Origin: JBCBDX01 sp039822005
Lineage (GTDB): Bacteria; Pseudomonadota; Alphaproteobacteria; Rhizobiales; Rhizobiaceae
NCBI GenBank assembly: GCA_039822005.1
Contig: JBCBMZ010000002.1
Coordinates: 489,110 to 553,109 of the forward strand
DNA: 64,000 nucleotides
Direction of reading: 5' to 3'
Every line of letters starts with the position of its first letter. The first letter of the stretch is position 1. This document shows, one piece after another, positions 36,528 through 45,957 of the stretch. A model generated the notes under the pieces. It saw only the letters and a program-made list of their open reading frames with translations. It was not told where the DNA came from and did not search any database. Made by a program: the position numbers and the translations under genes.

Positions 36528-37340
36528 CTAGCTGCGGGAACTCGCTGTCAACGATCTGTAAAATGAAGGCGTTACACCGGCGGCGGCGCGCGCCAATTCG
36601 TTGAAGGGTGGTTTGAGCGGACCGCGAAAGTGACGCTGAACCAAGGCTTGAAAGGCCTCAGCAGGTTTATCGCCGCTGCGCAGACAGTAAAAACGAAACC
36701 ATTTGGCACCAACAGCCACATGGGTCTTTTCATCTTCATAGATGATGTTCAAGATGTCGGCTGATTTTGGGTCGCCCACGTTTTTAAGCTGCTCAACCAT
36801 CGGCTGTGTGACATCCAAACCGCGAGCTTCCAGAACCAAAGGGACGATGGCCAATCGCGCGTGCAGGGCCTCACTTGTCTCGCGTGCCGCTTCCCATAAG
36901 CCGTTATGGGCGGGCAAATCGCCATAGGCGGCCCCCATCTCGTTTAATCGTGCGCGTAGCATGGTGAAATGTCGGGCTTCATCATCGGCCACGCCCATCC
37001 AGCCATCAAAAAAGCTGCGCGGCACGGGCTCTGTTGCAAAACGGGCGACAATATCCAGCGCAAGATCAATTGCGTTCAGTTCAATGTGCGCAAGCGCGTG
37101 GAGCAGCGCGATCCGGCCTTTTTCGCTTTTCAACGCGCGTTTTTTGACCTCGGTGGGCGCTACCAGATCAGGTTTTTGCGGACGACCAGGATATTCGGGT
37201 ATTGCCGGATCGCGAGGGTCGCGCAGCGAGAGCTTTTGAGCCTGCCAGTCGGATTTGGCCTGGCGCGTAAGGCACACTTTGTCATCAAGATCATCAGCGC
37301 ACAGCGCAGCGATGGCTGCCCGTCTTAGACTATTGGGCAT
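36528..37340 (-). CDS. DUF455 family ferritin-like protein
   Basis: A 270-residue protein of the DUF455 family, a ferritin-like helical fold with carboxylate/His residues: HALAHIELNAIDLALD, GWMGVADDEARHFTMLRARL and IIYEDEKTHVAVGAKWFRFY give the ExxH-type di-iron pattern. The fold is shared with tRNA hydroxylase MiaE, but the substrate is unknown. It lies 14 bp downstream of bcp on the same strand, so co-transcription with a peroxide-defence gene is likely. Confidence 0.88.
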   Translation of the reverse strand: MPNSLRRAAIAALCADDLDDKVCLTRQAKSDWQAQKLSLRDPRDPAIPEYPGRPQKPDLVAPTEVKKRALKSEKGRIALLHALAHIELNAIDLALDIVARFATEPVPRSFFDGWMGVADDEARHFTMLRARLNEMGAAYGDLPAHNGLWEAARETSEALHARLAIVPLVLEARGLDVTQPMVEQLKNVGDPKSADILNIIYEDEKTHVAVGAKWFRFYCLRSGDKPAEAFQALVQRHFRGPLKPPFNELARAAAGVTPSFYRSLTASSRS

Positions 37341-37354
37341 TTGAACTTGTCTGC

Positions 37355-37822
37355 TTACAGCGCCTTGGCCGCCTCGAGAACAGCTTCTGCATGTCCGGGA
37401 ACTTTCACTTTGCGCCAGATTTGGGCAATTTTACCCTCTTCGTCAACGAGGTACGTCGAGCGCTCGACACCCATATACTTTTTCCCATACATGCTTTTTT
37501 CAACCCAAACTCCATAGCCTTCGATCGCCAGTCGCTCTTCATCGGCAGCCAGCAAAACCGTTAGGTCGTGCTTTGCCTTGAACTTGTCATGCTTGGCGAC
37601 AGTGTCTGGAGAAACGCCTATGATCACAGTGTTCGCCGCGGCAAAATCTGCCGACAAACCGGAAAATGCGATCGCCTCTTTGGTACACCCGGGCGTGTCA
37701 TCCTTGGGATAGAAGTAAACGACAATTTTTTTACCCTTCAGGGCTGAAAGAGCCACTGTTTCGCCCCCATCAGCGGGTAGGGAAAACTCTGGTGCCATGC
37801 TGCCGACAGCGAGTTCGGTCAT
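37355..37822 (-). CDS. bcp: thioredoxin-dependent thiol peroxidase, Bcp/PrxQ type
   Basis: A 155-residue peroxiredoxin that reduces peroxides in the cytoplasm. The peroxidatic Cys46 is in FYPKDDTPGCTKEAIAFS. The resolving Cys found five residues later in E. coli Bcp is Ile51 here, so it would work as a 1-Cys enzyme or use another partner. Other segments are GSMAPEFSLPADGGETV and STYLVDEEGKIAQIWRKVKV. It is divergent from the AsmA-like gene. Confidence 0.93.
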   Translation of the reverse strand: MTELAVGSMAPEFSLPADGGETVALSALKGKKIVVYFYPKDDTPGCTKEAIAFSGLSADFAAANTVIIGVSPDTVAKHDKFKAKHDLTVLLAADEERLAIEGYGVWVEKSMYGKKYMGVERSTYLVDEEGKIAQIWRKVKVPGHAEAVLEAAKAL

Positions 37823-37955
37823 TCTAAAACGTCCTATTTGTGTTCGTTGATAAACTTGTGTGAGCCGATGCTAGATATATGGCAATAGCTATTGTAGTCC
37901 ATGGGTGCCGCATGAATTGATGATGCCGATAAAAGACGAGCAGCGCGGGTAGGAT
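37823..37955. promoter_or_regulatory. bcp/AsmA-like divergent region with a 12-bp palindrome
   Basis: 133 bp between divergent genes. It contains a perfect 12-bp palindrome CAATAGCTATTG (37883-37894), a possible operator. A TTGATA at about 37848 followed by TAGATAT near 37873 could be a plus-strand promoter, but the spacing is not ideal. Confidence 0.3.
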
Positions 37956-40900
37956 TTGAAGCCAAAGCGGATATTGTTGGGGAAGACCGCCAGACGCTCT
38001 CTGGTCAGTCTACCGTCTCACGGTGGTATGGCGCGGGGTCCGGTCAGGCCGGGCCGTCCCTTGCGCGCGAAGCGCAGGCGAGGGCGGCTGGCCTTTGGCA
38101 TATTCTCCGTATTTCTCGGAATTTTGGTTCTCGGTGTTGGCTCCGTACAACTGGGCGTATTTGACCGCGCGCTGGCATCCCGCGCCAACGAAACTCTCGC
38201 TCAATCGGTTCCCGAACCGCTTTCCCTAACGACCGGGAGCACAAAGGTCGGTTTCTCCTGGCCGCCGAGCCTTGGGGTTCGCTATGAGGATTTTAAGATC
38301 TTCGACGCGCAAACCGATACCGTCATAGCAAAAGTCGACCGTCTATCCGTCAATTTGGATTTGATTAAATCGGCATTGGGGACACCGGTATTCTCATCAC
38401 TGGCCATTGAAGGCGCACAGTTGGATATCGCGTCGGCCCGCCCGCTTTTGTCAGACCAGAAACCCGAGCAAATTACATTGGCCGGTGTCCCGCAATGGTT
38501 TGAAACGATCTCCGACCAATTGGAAGATGCGTTTGCCGCAAGTGAGCGCGCTCAGGCGCCACTGCGGCTCTCAGTAAAAGACAGCCACGCCATTTTGCCA
38601 GCCAATCAGTATAGCGACACGCTTGTTGTTCAATCGGCCCAAGCGCGTTTAGCGGCGGGCGAACTGTCCGTGAAATCGTTATCGGATTTGGCGGGTCAAA
38701 CCGTTGTGTTCAATGCCACGGCGCAGCGCGAAAATGATGGCGTTATTGCTTTGGAGACAACAGCCCAGGATGTTGTCTTTCCGGTGAAACGTCTGCGTAC
38801 CTTCTTGTCCGACAATATGGATGATCATGAGCCTGAGGCATCTCCTCTGCCAGTGCTCCTAGATCTGAAAGTCAGTATGCGGCATGATTTTGCAGGCGAT
38901 GAGAAACAGCTGTCGGTCAGTTTTACGCCGGACGATCTGTCCTTCAAGCTGTCTGATGATGACTACGTGCCGCTGCGCGGCGGTGGCCGGTTGACCTATG
39001 AGTTCGATGACAACTCGCTGACGCTTGAACGCGACCTATGGCAATTTGGGCGCTCATCGGCCATCGTTTCGGCCAGGGTGCGTGATTTGCCGGATCGCGC
39101 TACCGAAGGCGAGTTTCAGGCCTTTTTGCCACTTGAGTTCGAAGTCCTCTTCAACCGGGGCCGCATCGAGCCGGAAGATTCTCCCGAAGCGCCACTGACT
39201 TTTGCCAGCCGCGTCCAAGGGTCGTTTACCCCAGCGACCGGATTGCTAGACTTTACCAATCTGGAATTGGACACCTCCGAAGGCTACGCCACCTCCGAGG
39301 GTGTGATCGCTCTTGCCGACAATCCGCCCGTTGCGCTTTTTGATGTATCGACAAAGGACATGAGCGTGACCGGTCTGAAGCAATTGTGGCCCGGAACAGT
39401 CGCGCGTGAAGCGCGTCGATGGACGCTCAATAATCTTGCTGGCGGCCAGGTTTTGAGAAGCCGATTTCAAATCGCCGAACCGCTGCGCCGCCGGATTGAA
39501 GGCTCTGATCAGCGACTTTTGGGCGACAGCCGCATTGAAATGACTGTGGAAGGCGTTCGGTTTGATCTTACCGGCGATTTGCCTCCCGTTCGCGATGGTT
39601 CCGGCGACATTGTCTACGCCGACCGCATCACAACGCTCAACTTGGAAGAGGGTAACATCTTCCTGCCATCTGGTCGCTCAGCGATCACCCGCAACGCCAC
39701 GCTCGTTATCCAACCACCCGATGAAGCGGGGTTTGTGATGGCACGTGGTGGTGGGGAAATCGAGGGCAACGCTGATGCCATCGGCGAGATCATTCAATTG
39801 CGCCCCATTGAGGCGCAGAACTACTACCCATTTGAACCCTCGGATTTGACCGGTAAGGTGAAAGGCAATATCGAATTATATTTTGCCCTCAACGGGTTCG
39901 ATGAACCCAACATCCCCGACCCGGATTGGAGCGTTGCGCTCAGTATTCAAGACGCGGGGAGTAAAGCCGCGATCGAGGAGCGCCTGTTATCTGGATTGGA
40001 GGGGACCATTGATGTCACCCCGCAGCGCGCGATCATCGACGTTGCGGGCAACATGGATGGGTTCGATGCGGCTATGGCGATGACAATTCCTTTCCCCGGG
40101 GCCGATGTGGCTCCGGAGCAGCGTGTCGAACTGCAACTTGACGACGCATCGCGCAAATTGTTGGCTCCAGGGCTGGAAATAATGCTGACTGGCGTAACGC
40201 CGACGGTTGTTGAAGGTTCCGAAGAGCGTCTGCAGGTCAATGCATCACTGGTTGATTCAACGCTCGTTCTGCCATGGATAGGTTGGCAGAAAGGGCGCGG
40301 CATTCCAGCGTCGATTTCCTTTGATTTGGTCGAGACCGACGCCCGCACTTCATTGAATGAGTTTGTGCTTGATGGCGACGGTTTCGGCGCACGCGGGCGC
40401 TTGGAGGTGGACCAGGTAGGATTGTTACTGGCCCAATTTGACCAGGTTTCACTCAATCCCGGCGACAGTTTCGGTTTGCGCGTTGAGCGCGATGGTGAGC
40501 GTTACGATGTAAACGTAAGCGGATCGACTGTCGATTTGCGCGCGCTCATCCGCCATGTACGCGATCAACTGCAGGCCAGCGCGGAAACAGCTGACCAAAC
40601 ACCTGTTAATGTCGATGTACGGTTTGATACAGTCGCAGGCTTCAACGGCGAAACCATGCGAAACGTCGTCGCCTCAGCGCGGGTGCGCAATGGGGGCGTG
40701 GAGCGCTTCTCGGTGACCGGCCTCGGGGCGAGCGGCATGCCGTTTTCAGTTGCCTTGAACGGGCAGGGCGCTGACCGGCGCATGCGCGTTGAGGCATTTG
40801 ACGCAGGGGAGTTCCTCCGCTTTGTCGATCTTTATGGGCAGATTCAAGGCGGTGCTTTGGGTCTCGATCTGAAGGCGGTTTCAAATGGTGATTTGACTGG

Positions 40901-41369
40901 GCCGCTCGAAATTCGCGATTTCCGCATTTTTAATGAGCCAGCACTGGATCGGCTGGTCAGTACAAGGCGGGACGAGCGTGGCAGTCTACGCGAGGCCCTC
41001 AATCGCGACCTCGATTTGCGCGAAGTCCCATTTGATGTCGGTGTTGCCAATTTGACTTTTGGAACAGGCACACTCGACGTTTCAGAGGCCTACATTCGCG
41101 GTCCTGTGGTTGGCTTTTCAATGCAGGGACGGGTCTTTGATCAGGAAAACCAAACTCGTATCACCGGTACTTTCCTTCCAGCTTACGGGCTCAACTCGGC
41201 TTTCGCCGAGATACCCATTCTCGGACTGGTTCTGGGCAACGGTCGCGAACGCGGGTTAATTGGGGTGACGTTTCTCCTTGCCGGTGATTTCGACAGCCCC
41301 CGCGTCACCGTCAACCCGCTGAGTGTCATCGCACCCGGGATTTTCAGAAATATTTTCGAGTTCCGCTAA
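37956..41369 (+). CDS. large AsmA-like envelope protein (YhdP/DUF3971-type)
   Basis: A 1137-residue protein with a basic N-terminus, one membrane helix (LAFGIFSVFLGILVLGVGSV), and a long beta-rich periplasmic part. The end has the AsmA_2-like C-terminal segment (SEAYIRGPVVGFSMQGRVFD, FAEIPILGLVLGNGRERGLI). Such proteins are repeating beta-groove (RBG) bridges thought to carry phospholipids to the outer membrane. The start is a TTG at 37956 with GTAGGA upstream; no ATG lies near. It is convergent with tyrS (3 bp between stops). Family placement is firm; the lipid-transport role is inferred. Confidence 0.88.
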   Translation: MKPKRILLGKTARRSLVSLPSHGGMARGPVRPGRPLRAKRRRGRLAFGIFSVFLGILVLGVGSVQLGVFDRALASRANETLAQSVPEPLSLTTGSTKVGFSWPPSLGVRYEDFKIFDAQTDTVIAKVDRLSVNLDLIKSALGTPVFSSLAIEGAQLDIASARPLLSDQKPEQITLAGVPQWFETISDQLEDAFAASERAQAPLRLSVKDSHAILPANQYSDTLVVQSAQARLAAGELSVKSLSDLAGQTVVFNATAQRENDGVIALETTAQDVVFPVKRLRTFLSDNMDDHEPEASPLPVLLDLKVSMRHDFAGDEKQLSVSFTPDDLSFKLSDDDYVPLRGGGRLTYEFDDNSLTLERDLWQFGRSSAIVSARVRDLPDRATEGEFQAFLPLEFEVLFNRGRIEPEDSPEAPLTFASRVQGSFTPATGLLDFTNLELDTSEGYATSEGVIALADNPPVALFDVSTKDMSVTGLKQLWPGTVAREARRWTLNNLAGGQVLRSRFQIAEPLRRRIEGSDQRLLGDSRIEMTVEGVRFDLTGDLPPVRDGSGDIVYADRITTLNLEEGNIFLPSGRSAITRNATLVIQPPDEAGFVMARGGGEIEGNADAIGEIIQLRPIEAQNYYPFEPSDLTGKVKGNIELYFALNGFDEPNIPDPDWSVALSIQDAGSKAAIEERLLSGLEGTIDVTPQRAIIDVAGNMDGFDAAMAMTIPFPGADVAPEQRVELQLDDASRKLLAPGLEIMLTGVTPTVVEGSEERLQVNASLVDSTLVLPWIGWQKGRGIPASISFDLVETDARTSLNEFVLDGDGFGARGRLEVDQVGLLLAQFDQVSLNPGDSFGLRVERDGERYDVNVSGSTVDLRALIRHVRDQLQASAETADQTPVNVDVRFDTVAGFNGETMRNVVASARVRNGGVERFSVTGLGASGMPFSVALNGQGADRRMRVEAFDAGEFLRFVDLYGQIQGGALGLDLKAVSNGDLTGPLEIRDFRIFNEPALDRLVSTRRDERGSLREALNRDLDLREVPFDVGVANLTFGTGTLDVSEAYIRGPVVGFSMQGRVFDQENQTRITGTFLPAYGLNSAFAEIPILGLVLGNGRERGLIGVTFLLAGDFDSPRVTVNPLSVIAPGIFRNIFEFR

Positions 41370-41372
41370 GCT

Positions 41373-42623
41373 TCAGGTCGGTTTGACCAGCACGTGCTTT
41401 TTCTTGCCCATCGACAGTTTGATGGATCCGTCGACAAGCGCCGTTTCGTCGACGGTCAATTTGTCATCGGTAATTGGTTTGTCGTTCAGCTTGAGGGCGC
41501 CGCCCTTGATGTGCCGGCGCGCTTCGCCGTTAGAACCGGCAAGCCCTGCCTTGACAAAAAGCGTCAGCACGCCCATACCGCTTGAAAGATCAGAGGTCGC
41601 GACATTGATCGTCGGCAACGTATCGGCAGCCGCACCCTGCTCGAAGGTTTTTTGCGCGGTCTGAAGCGCTTTCTCCGCTTCTTGGCGTCCGTGCAATAGG
41701 GCAGTGGCTTCCGTCGCAAGAACCTTTTTGGCCTCGTTGATCTCAGCGCCTTGTAGCGCATCCAACTTGGCTATCTCCGGCATCGGCAACGTTGTGAATA
41801 ATTTCAGGAAACGTCCGACATCGGCGTCTTCCGTGTTGCGCCAATATTGCCAAAAATCCCATGGCGAAAACTGTTCGGCATTGAGCCATACCGCGCCTTG
41901 CGCCGTCTTGCCCATTTTCGCGCCTGATGCTGTCGTGAGCAGTGGTGTGGTCAAGGCGTATAGTTGTTGAGTGCCCATCCGGCGGCCCAGGTCAACGCCG
42001 TTGACAATATTGCCCCACTGGTCCGAACCACCCATCTGAAGATTGCATCCATAGCGCCGCGCCAATTCCACATAGTCGTAGGATTGGCAAATCATGTAGT
42101 TGAACTCGATGAAGCTCATCTCCTGCTCACGCTCCAAACGAAGGCGGACGGAATCCATCGTCAGCATGCGGTTGACGGAGAAGTGGCGACCGACATCGCG
42201 CAACATGTCGATATAGCCGAGCTTGAGAAGCCATTCGGCATTATCCGCCATCAGCGCGTCCGTGGCACCTTCGCCAAACTGCAGGACCTTCTCAAATACG
42301 CCTTTGATCGACCTCTTGTTGTCCTCAATTTCCGCGATGGTGCGGATGGGGCGGGTTTCGTCCTTACCGGACGGATCGCCCACCATGGTGGTGCCGCCCC
42401 CCATGAGCGCAATCGGTTTGTTGCCCATCTGTTGAAGCCAGTGCAGCATCATCATCGACAGGAAATTGCCAATATGCAGTGAGGGAGCCGTGGCATCATA
42501 ACCGACATAGGCGACAACCTCGCCTTTTGCCGCCAAGGCATCCAAGCCGTCAAAATCGGAACACTGGTGGATAAAACCGCGCTCATCGAGCACATTGAGA
42601 AAATCGGACTTGTAGGACGCCAT
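41373..42623 (-). CDS. tyrS: tyrosyl-tRNA synthetase
   Basis: Class I aminoacyl-tRNA synthetase for Tyr, 416 residues. The HIGH motif appears as SLHIGNFLSMMML, the KMSKS loop as GAKMGKTAQGAVW, and Tyr/ATP pocket segments as VGYDATAPS, QMGGSDQWGNIVNG and YMICQSYDYVELARRYG. A C-terminal S4 RNA-binding domain (KAGLAGSNGEARRHIKGGAL) is intact. The frame is open to 42767, but the ATG at 42623 gives the family N-terminus. Divergent from anmK, with only 39 bp between starts. Confidence 0.97.
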   Translation of the reverse strand: MASYKSDFLNVLDERGFIHQCSDFDGLDALAAKGEVVAYVGYDATAPSLHIGNFLSMMMLHWLQQMGNKPIALMGGGTTMVGDPSGKDETRPIRTIAEIEDNKRSIKGVFEKVLQFGEGATDALMADNAEWLLKLGYIDMLRDVGRHFSVNRMLTMDSVRLRLEREQEMSFIEFNYMICQSYDYVELARRYGCNLQMGGSDQWGNIVNGVDLGRRMGTQQLYALTTPLLTTASGAKMGKTAQGAVWLNAEQFSPWDFWQYWRNTEDADVGRFLKLFTTLPMPEIAKLDALQGAEINEAKKVLATEATALLHGRQEAEKALQTAQKTFEQGAAADTLPTINVATSDLSSGMGVLTLFVKAGLAGSNGEARRHIKGGALKLNDKPITDDKLTVDETALVDGSIKLSMGKKKHVLVKPT

Positions 42624-42662
42624 GTTCTTTGTTGCATCAACTAGTTGTAGAGTTCCGGCGTC

Positions 42663-43787
42663 ATGGAGGAGTGCGTGGCGAAGATCAAGACGGCAATAGG
42701 ATTTATGAGTGGCACGTCCATGGACGGTATCGATCTGGCGTTGATCAAAACCGACGGAATCGCCCATCTAGAGTTTGGGCCAACCATGGAAATCGCCTAC
42801 GATGCGACCTTTGTGCAGCGCTTGAATGAAGCCCTTGTTACCGCGCAATCCATCGGTGATCGTTTGGACCGCCCGGGCGACCTGCTTAGTTTGGAAGAGG
42901 CAATCACCCGGCGGCACGCCGATGCGCTCCAGATGTATTTGAACGAAAAAGACATCGATCCCCAACAGATAGATATCGTCGGTTTCCATGGCCAGACCAT
43001 CGTCCATAGGCCAGATCTGGGTTTTACCGTGCAATTGGGCGACGGTCAGTTGTTAGCCGATGCGATCCGAATCCCGGTCATGTGGGACATGCGGGCCAAT
43101 GATATGAAAAATGGCGGACAAGGCGCGCCCCTTGCACCAGCCTACCACAATGCGCTCGCCAGGACTGCGCATGACGCAAAGACAAGGGCGTTTGTGAATA
43201 TTGGCGGCATCGCCAATGTGACCTTCACCAATCCTGACCATGCGCCAATTGCATTTGATTGCGGGCCCGGCAACGCGCTCATTGATCAATGGGTCCGAAC
43301 CAACACAAATCAACCCTTTGATGATGGCGGGGCTTTGGCGTTGGCCGGTCAACCTGACGAAGAAATACTTGCCGAATATCTCGTTGACTCTTTCTTTGAA
43401 GAAAATGCACCCAAATCACTGGATCGGAATGATTTTTCCCTATCTCCGATGCGGATTACAGATACCGCCGACGGCGCGGCAACACTGGCGGAATTTACCG
43501 CACGCGCGATTGCGCGGTCGCGCACTTTCGCTTTGGCACCACCCGACGAGTGGATTGTCTCGGGCGGCGGTCGGCGCAACGCGGCGATGATGAACGCGCT
43601 CAAGCGGCTTCTCCCCGATGCTCATGTCGCCGGCGCCGATGAAGCGGGCTTCGATAGCGATGCGATGGAGGCCCAATGTTGGGCTTATCTGGCAGTGCGC
43701 GCCAAGAGAGGCTTCGCTTTGACCTACCCGTCAACGACCGGATGCGAGGAACCGTGCACCGGGGGGATCTTGTCCTTGCCGCGGTAA
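42663..43787 (+). CDS. anmK: anhydro-N-acetylmuramic acid kinase
   Basis: Murein-recycling kinase of 374 residues; it opens and phosphorylates 1,6-anhydro-MurNAc to MurNAc-6-phosphate. Motifs are GFMSGTSMDGIDLALI, VGFHGQTIVHRPD, GGIANVTFTNPDHAPIAFD, CGPGNALIDQWV and WIVSGGGRRNAAMM. The start is either the ATG at 42663 or the GTG at 42675; the sequence GGAGGAG between them would be a good ribosome site for the GTG. Divergent from tyrS. Confidence 0.95.
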   Translation: MEECVAKIKTAIGFMSGTSMDGIDLALIKTDGIAHLEFGPTMEIAYDATFVQRLNEALVTAQSIGDRLDRPGDLLSLEEAITRRHADALQMYLNEKDIDPQQIDIVGFHGQTIVHRPDLGFTVQLGDGQLLADAIRIPVMWDMRANDMKNGGQGAPLAPAYHNALARTAHDAKTRAFVNIGGIANVTFTNPDHAPIAFDCGPGNALIDQWVRTNTNQPFDDGGALALAGQPDEEILAEYLVDSFFEENAPKSLDRNDFSLSPMRITDTADGAATLAEFTARAIARSRTFALAPPDEWIVSGGGRRNAAMMNALKRLLPDAHVAGADEAGFDSDAMEAQCWAYLAVRAKRGFALTYPSTTGCEEPCTGGILSLPR

Positions 43788-43789
43788 GT

Positions 43790-43806
43790 GGCCGCGATCC
43801 GCGGCC
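43790..43806 (+). terminator. GC-rich stem-loop after anmK
   Basis: Perfect 7-bp inverted repeat GGCCGCG - ATC - CGCGGCC, starting three bases after the anmK stop codon. There is no T-run, so it may act as a weak or Rho-aided terminator or protect the mRNA 3' end. Confidence 0.35.
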
Positions 43807-43952
43807 GGACGATATGGAGCGAAAAACCCCAAAATTTTGGTGGATTACCTGACGACGCGGATTGTGGAAAACATCGCGGCTTGAAGAATATACGCGACAC
43901 TTGAGCGAATCACTGTTTAGATTAGCCAAGAATAGTCGTTTCGGGCAGGGCG

Positions 43953-45155
43953 ATGAACGGACATCCAAGGAAATGGTCGATTCTCGGCATCTTGTTTTTG
44001 ATAAGATGTTTTTCAGGGGTTCAATTTCAGTCCATTGCTGCTGTTTCCAGTGATTTTATCGACGGGTTCGGTATTAGCCTGTTCTACTATGGTGTCATCT
44101 TTGCAAGCTTCGCCTTGCCTGGTGCCATTATAAGCCTGCCAGGAAGCGCTGCGGCGCTGAAGTGGGGTGCCAAACATCTCATGCATTGGTCCGTCGGGCT
44201 CATGCTAGCGGGATCCGTCATAACCGTTTTCGGTCAATCGGCGGAAATGCAGTATCTTGCCAGGGTCGTTGCCGGGACCGGAGCCGCCTTGATCACCGTG
44301 ATCATCGCAAACATTCTGGCCGAGGTTTTTGACCGCAAGAACATGGCAACAGCCATGGCGATCTACATCTGTTCCTGGCCGTTTGGCTTCTCTTTGGCGC
44401 TTGTGTTTTTGCCCTCGTTATACAGCGCTTGGGGAGGCATGGTGGGCCTTGGTGTCATAGGATTGGCGTTCGCCATGCTATGGGTCGTTGCCGCGATTTG
44501 GGTTCCAGATAGCCAAAGCCAAAAGACGCCCAAGCCGCTGGCCAAAACCGATTTTGCTGCTGCGTTGCGTGACCGCCCATTCGTCTACCAGTTGCTTCTT
44601 GTCTCTTTTTCGTTTGGCGTAATCAATGCAGTCATCAACAATATCGGCGTTTTTGGCCCGCTTTTCCTGCAAGAAGCGGGGGTTGGATTTACCCATTCGG
44701 CGCAAATCATCAGCACTTGTTACTGGCTGACGGCCTTTTCGGTGCCCTTAACCGGATTGCTGTCGGATCGGCTTGGCTGGTACGATTTTCAGGTCATTGC
44801 GAGCACCGCATTGTTTGCCGCCATGGTTCTTTTGTTTTCACTGGGGTTTGCGCCTATTTTATCCCTGATCGCCATCGGCATATTGTCAGGTTTTCATGCC
44901 GGGCCAATCTTGCGATCACTGGCACTTATTAGCGATCGGTTTGGCGTTGAAAAGGAAGTTACCCTCGGGGTGTTCTTCGCTTTGGCCTATTTCCTGTCTT
45001 TCTTGCTAACCGTGTTGTTCGGGATCGCGGCGGAATATGCCAAAACCGCCAGTGCCGCATTCACATTGGCGGGTTCGCTCTTGGCGACTGTCTGCTTTAC
45101 TTGGTGGATGTTTAGCCGCGCTCAATCGGAAAGCGCCAAAAGGGTGAGCGCTTAA
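43953..45155 (+). CDS. MFS transporter
   Basis: A 400-residue major facilitator superfamily permease with about 12 hydrophobic segments. The first loop starts IRCFSGVQFQSIAAVSSDFI; the mid-loop around residues 190-205 is polar (WVPDSQSQKTPKPLAK); the second half starts FVYQLLLVSFSFGVINAVIN. It looks like the CynX/NimT-type group, but the substrate is unknown. GGGCAGG precedes the ATG at 43953. The stop is nine bases from the stop of the convergent DUF6065-like gene. Whether it exports the neighbouring peptide is only a guess. Confidence 0.85.
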   Translation: MNGHPRKWSILGILFLIRCFSGVQFQSIAAVSSDFIDGFGISLFYYGVIFASFALPGAIISLPGSAAALKWGAKHLMHWSVGLMLAGSVITVFGQSAEMQYLARVVAGTGAALITVIIANILAEVFDRKNMATAMAIYICSWPFGFSLALVFLPSLYSAWGGMVGLGVIGLAFAMLWVVAAIWVPDSQSQKTPKPLAKTDFAAALRDRPFVYQLLLVSFSFGVINAVINNIGVFGPLFLQEAGVGFTHSAQIISTCYWLTAFSVPLTGLLSDRLGWYDFQVIASTALFAAMVLLFSLGFAPILSLIAIGILSGFHAGPILRSLALISDRFGVEKEVTLGVFFALAYFLSFLLTVLFGIAAEYAKTASAAFTLAGSLLATVCFTWWMFSRAQSESAKRVSA

Positions 45156-45163
45156 GAAAAAAC

Positions 45164-45898
45164 TCAGGCGACGCGTTTTCGAGCGCCAACCGCATAGCTA
45201 CCAGGCCTGCGGGTTTCTTTGTTCTCAACTTTACGAACTGTATGGCGAACACCATCCCAGTTAATGGACTGATCGTCGGCAACCAGTTGATCATTGACGT
45301 CCATTTCAAAAGCCGACGCTTGGTAGGCCGTTCTCGGCACTGGTTGCATTTGAAACAAGGGCCGTTCTTTCGAAATAAAAATCTCACGATCGGTCGTTAA
45401 AAGGCGGATATTGATAAAGAGCGGCCAAGGGCGGAATCGATCCGTTTCAACCAAGCCTTCAAATGTCGTAAACGAGCTCCGGATATCATAGTTTGCCGGT
45501 TGGCGAACAAGCAATGACCACTCTTCGGTGGTTGCCACGAAGTAACCGGACCAGATTTGTATGGCGCCGGGTACAAAAAGTTCGGACATGAAGGGCGGAT
45601 CATAATCGCGCAAATCTACAGGCGCCTGCGAACGCCATTTTTCTCGAAACTCGTCCTCAAAACTGATGGATTTTAGCGGGTACCACTGACCATCCTCATA
45701 ATAAAAAACTTCCCGACCGTCGAAGACGAGCGATATGTCTTTCGGTGCGTACACGTACCAGCCAAAAGACGAGGCCGTCCGCATCGCTTCGCAATATTGA
45801 AATGCGCCTGTTGGTAAAGTGCCCGCAGCACTTTTTTCCGCGCGGCGAATGGCTGGCGCGCCAGAATATGCTTTCCACACCGAGACTGTCTTCGTCAT
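45164..45898 (-). CDS. DUF6065-like protein, partner of the repeat peptide gene
   Basis: A 244-residue protein without signal peptide or membrane segment. The C-terminal half follows the DUF6065 pattern I know: WSLLVRQPANY, then FEGLVETDRFRPWPLFINIR, then EIFISKERPLFQMQPVPR. The N-terminal part has SSFGWYVYAPKDISLVFDG. The fold and activity are unknown. The start is the ATG at 45898; a TTG at 45907 is possible. It lies downstream of the 45-residue repeat peptide gene, separated by an intrinsic terminator, so it should be expressed only by read-through of that terminator, as often seen for precursor/maturase pairs. Family membership is moderate; the link to the peptide is inference. Confidence 0.6.
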   Translation of the reverse strand: MTKTVSVWKAYSGAPAIRRAEKSAAGTLPTGAFQYCEAMRTASSFGWYVYAPKDISLVFDGREVFYYEDGQWYPLKSISFEDEFREKWRSQAPVDLRDYDPPFMSELFVPGAIQIWSGYFVATTEEWSLLVRQPANYDIRSSFTTFEGLVETDRFRPWPLFINIRLLTTDREIFISKERPLFQMQPVPRTAYQASAFEMDVNDQLVADDQSINWDGVRHTVRKVENKETRRPGSYAVGARKRVA

Positions 45899-45915
45899 TG
45901 CAATCAAACCTAAAT

Positions 45916-45946
45916 AAAAAAGGGCAGGCGGTTGGGACCGCCTGCC
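45916..45946 (-). terminator. intrinsic terminator between repeat peptide and DUF6065-like gene
   Basis: On the minus strand: a perfect 9-bp stem GGCAGGCGG / CCGCCTGCC (45938-45946 with 45923-45931), a 6-base loop, then CCTTTTTT. It lies 11 bases after the peptide stop and 17 bases before the next start codon. It should end most transcripts after the peptide and let a minority continue. Confidence 0.85.
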
Positions 45947-45957
45947 AGAAAATCAAT

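Noticed and set aside
43953..45155. MFS permease as exporter of the repeat peptide
   Set aside because: It is convergent with the DUF6065-like gene and resembles small-molecule permeases; there is no sequence evidence for peptide export.
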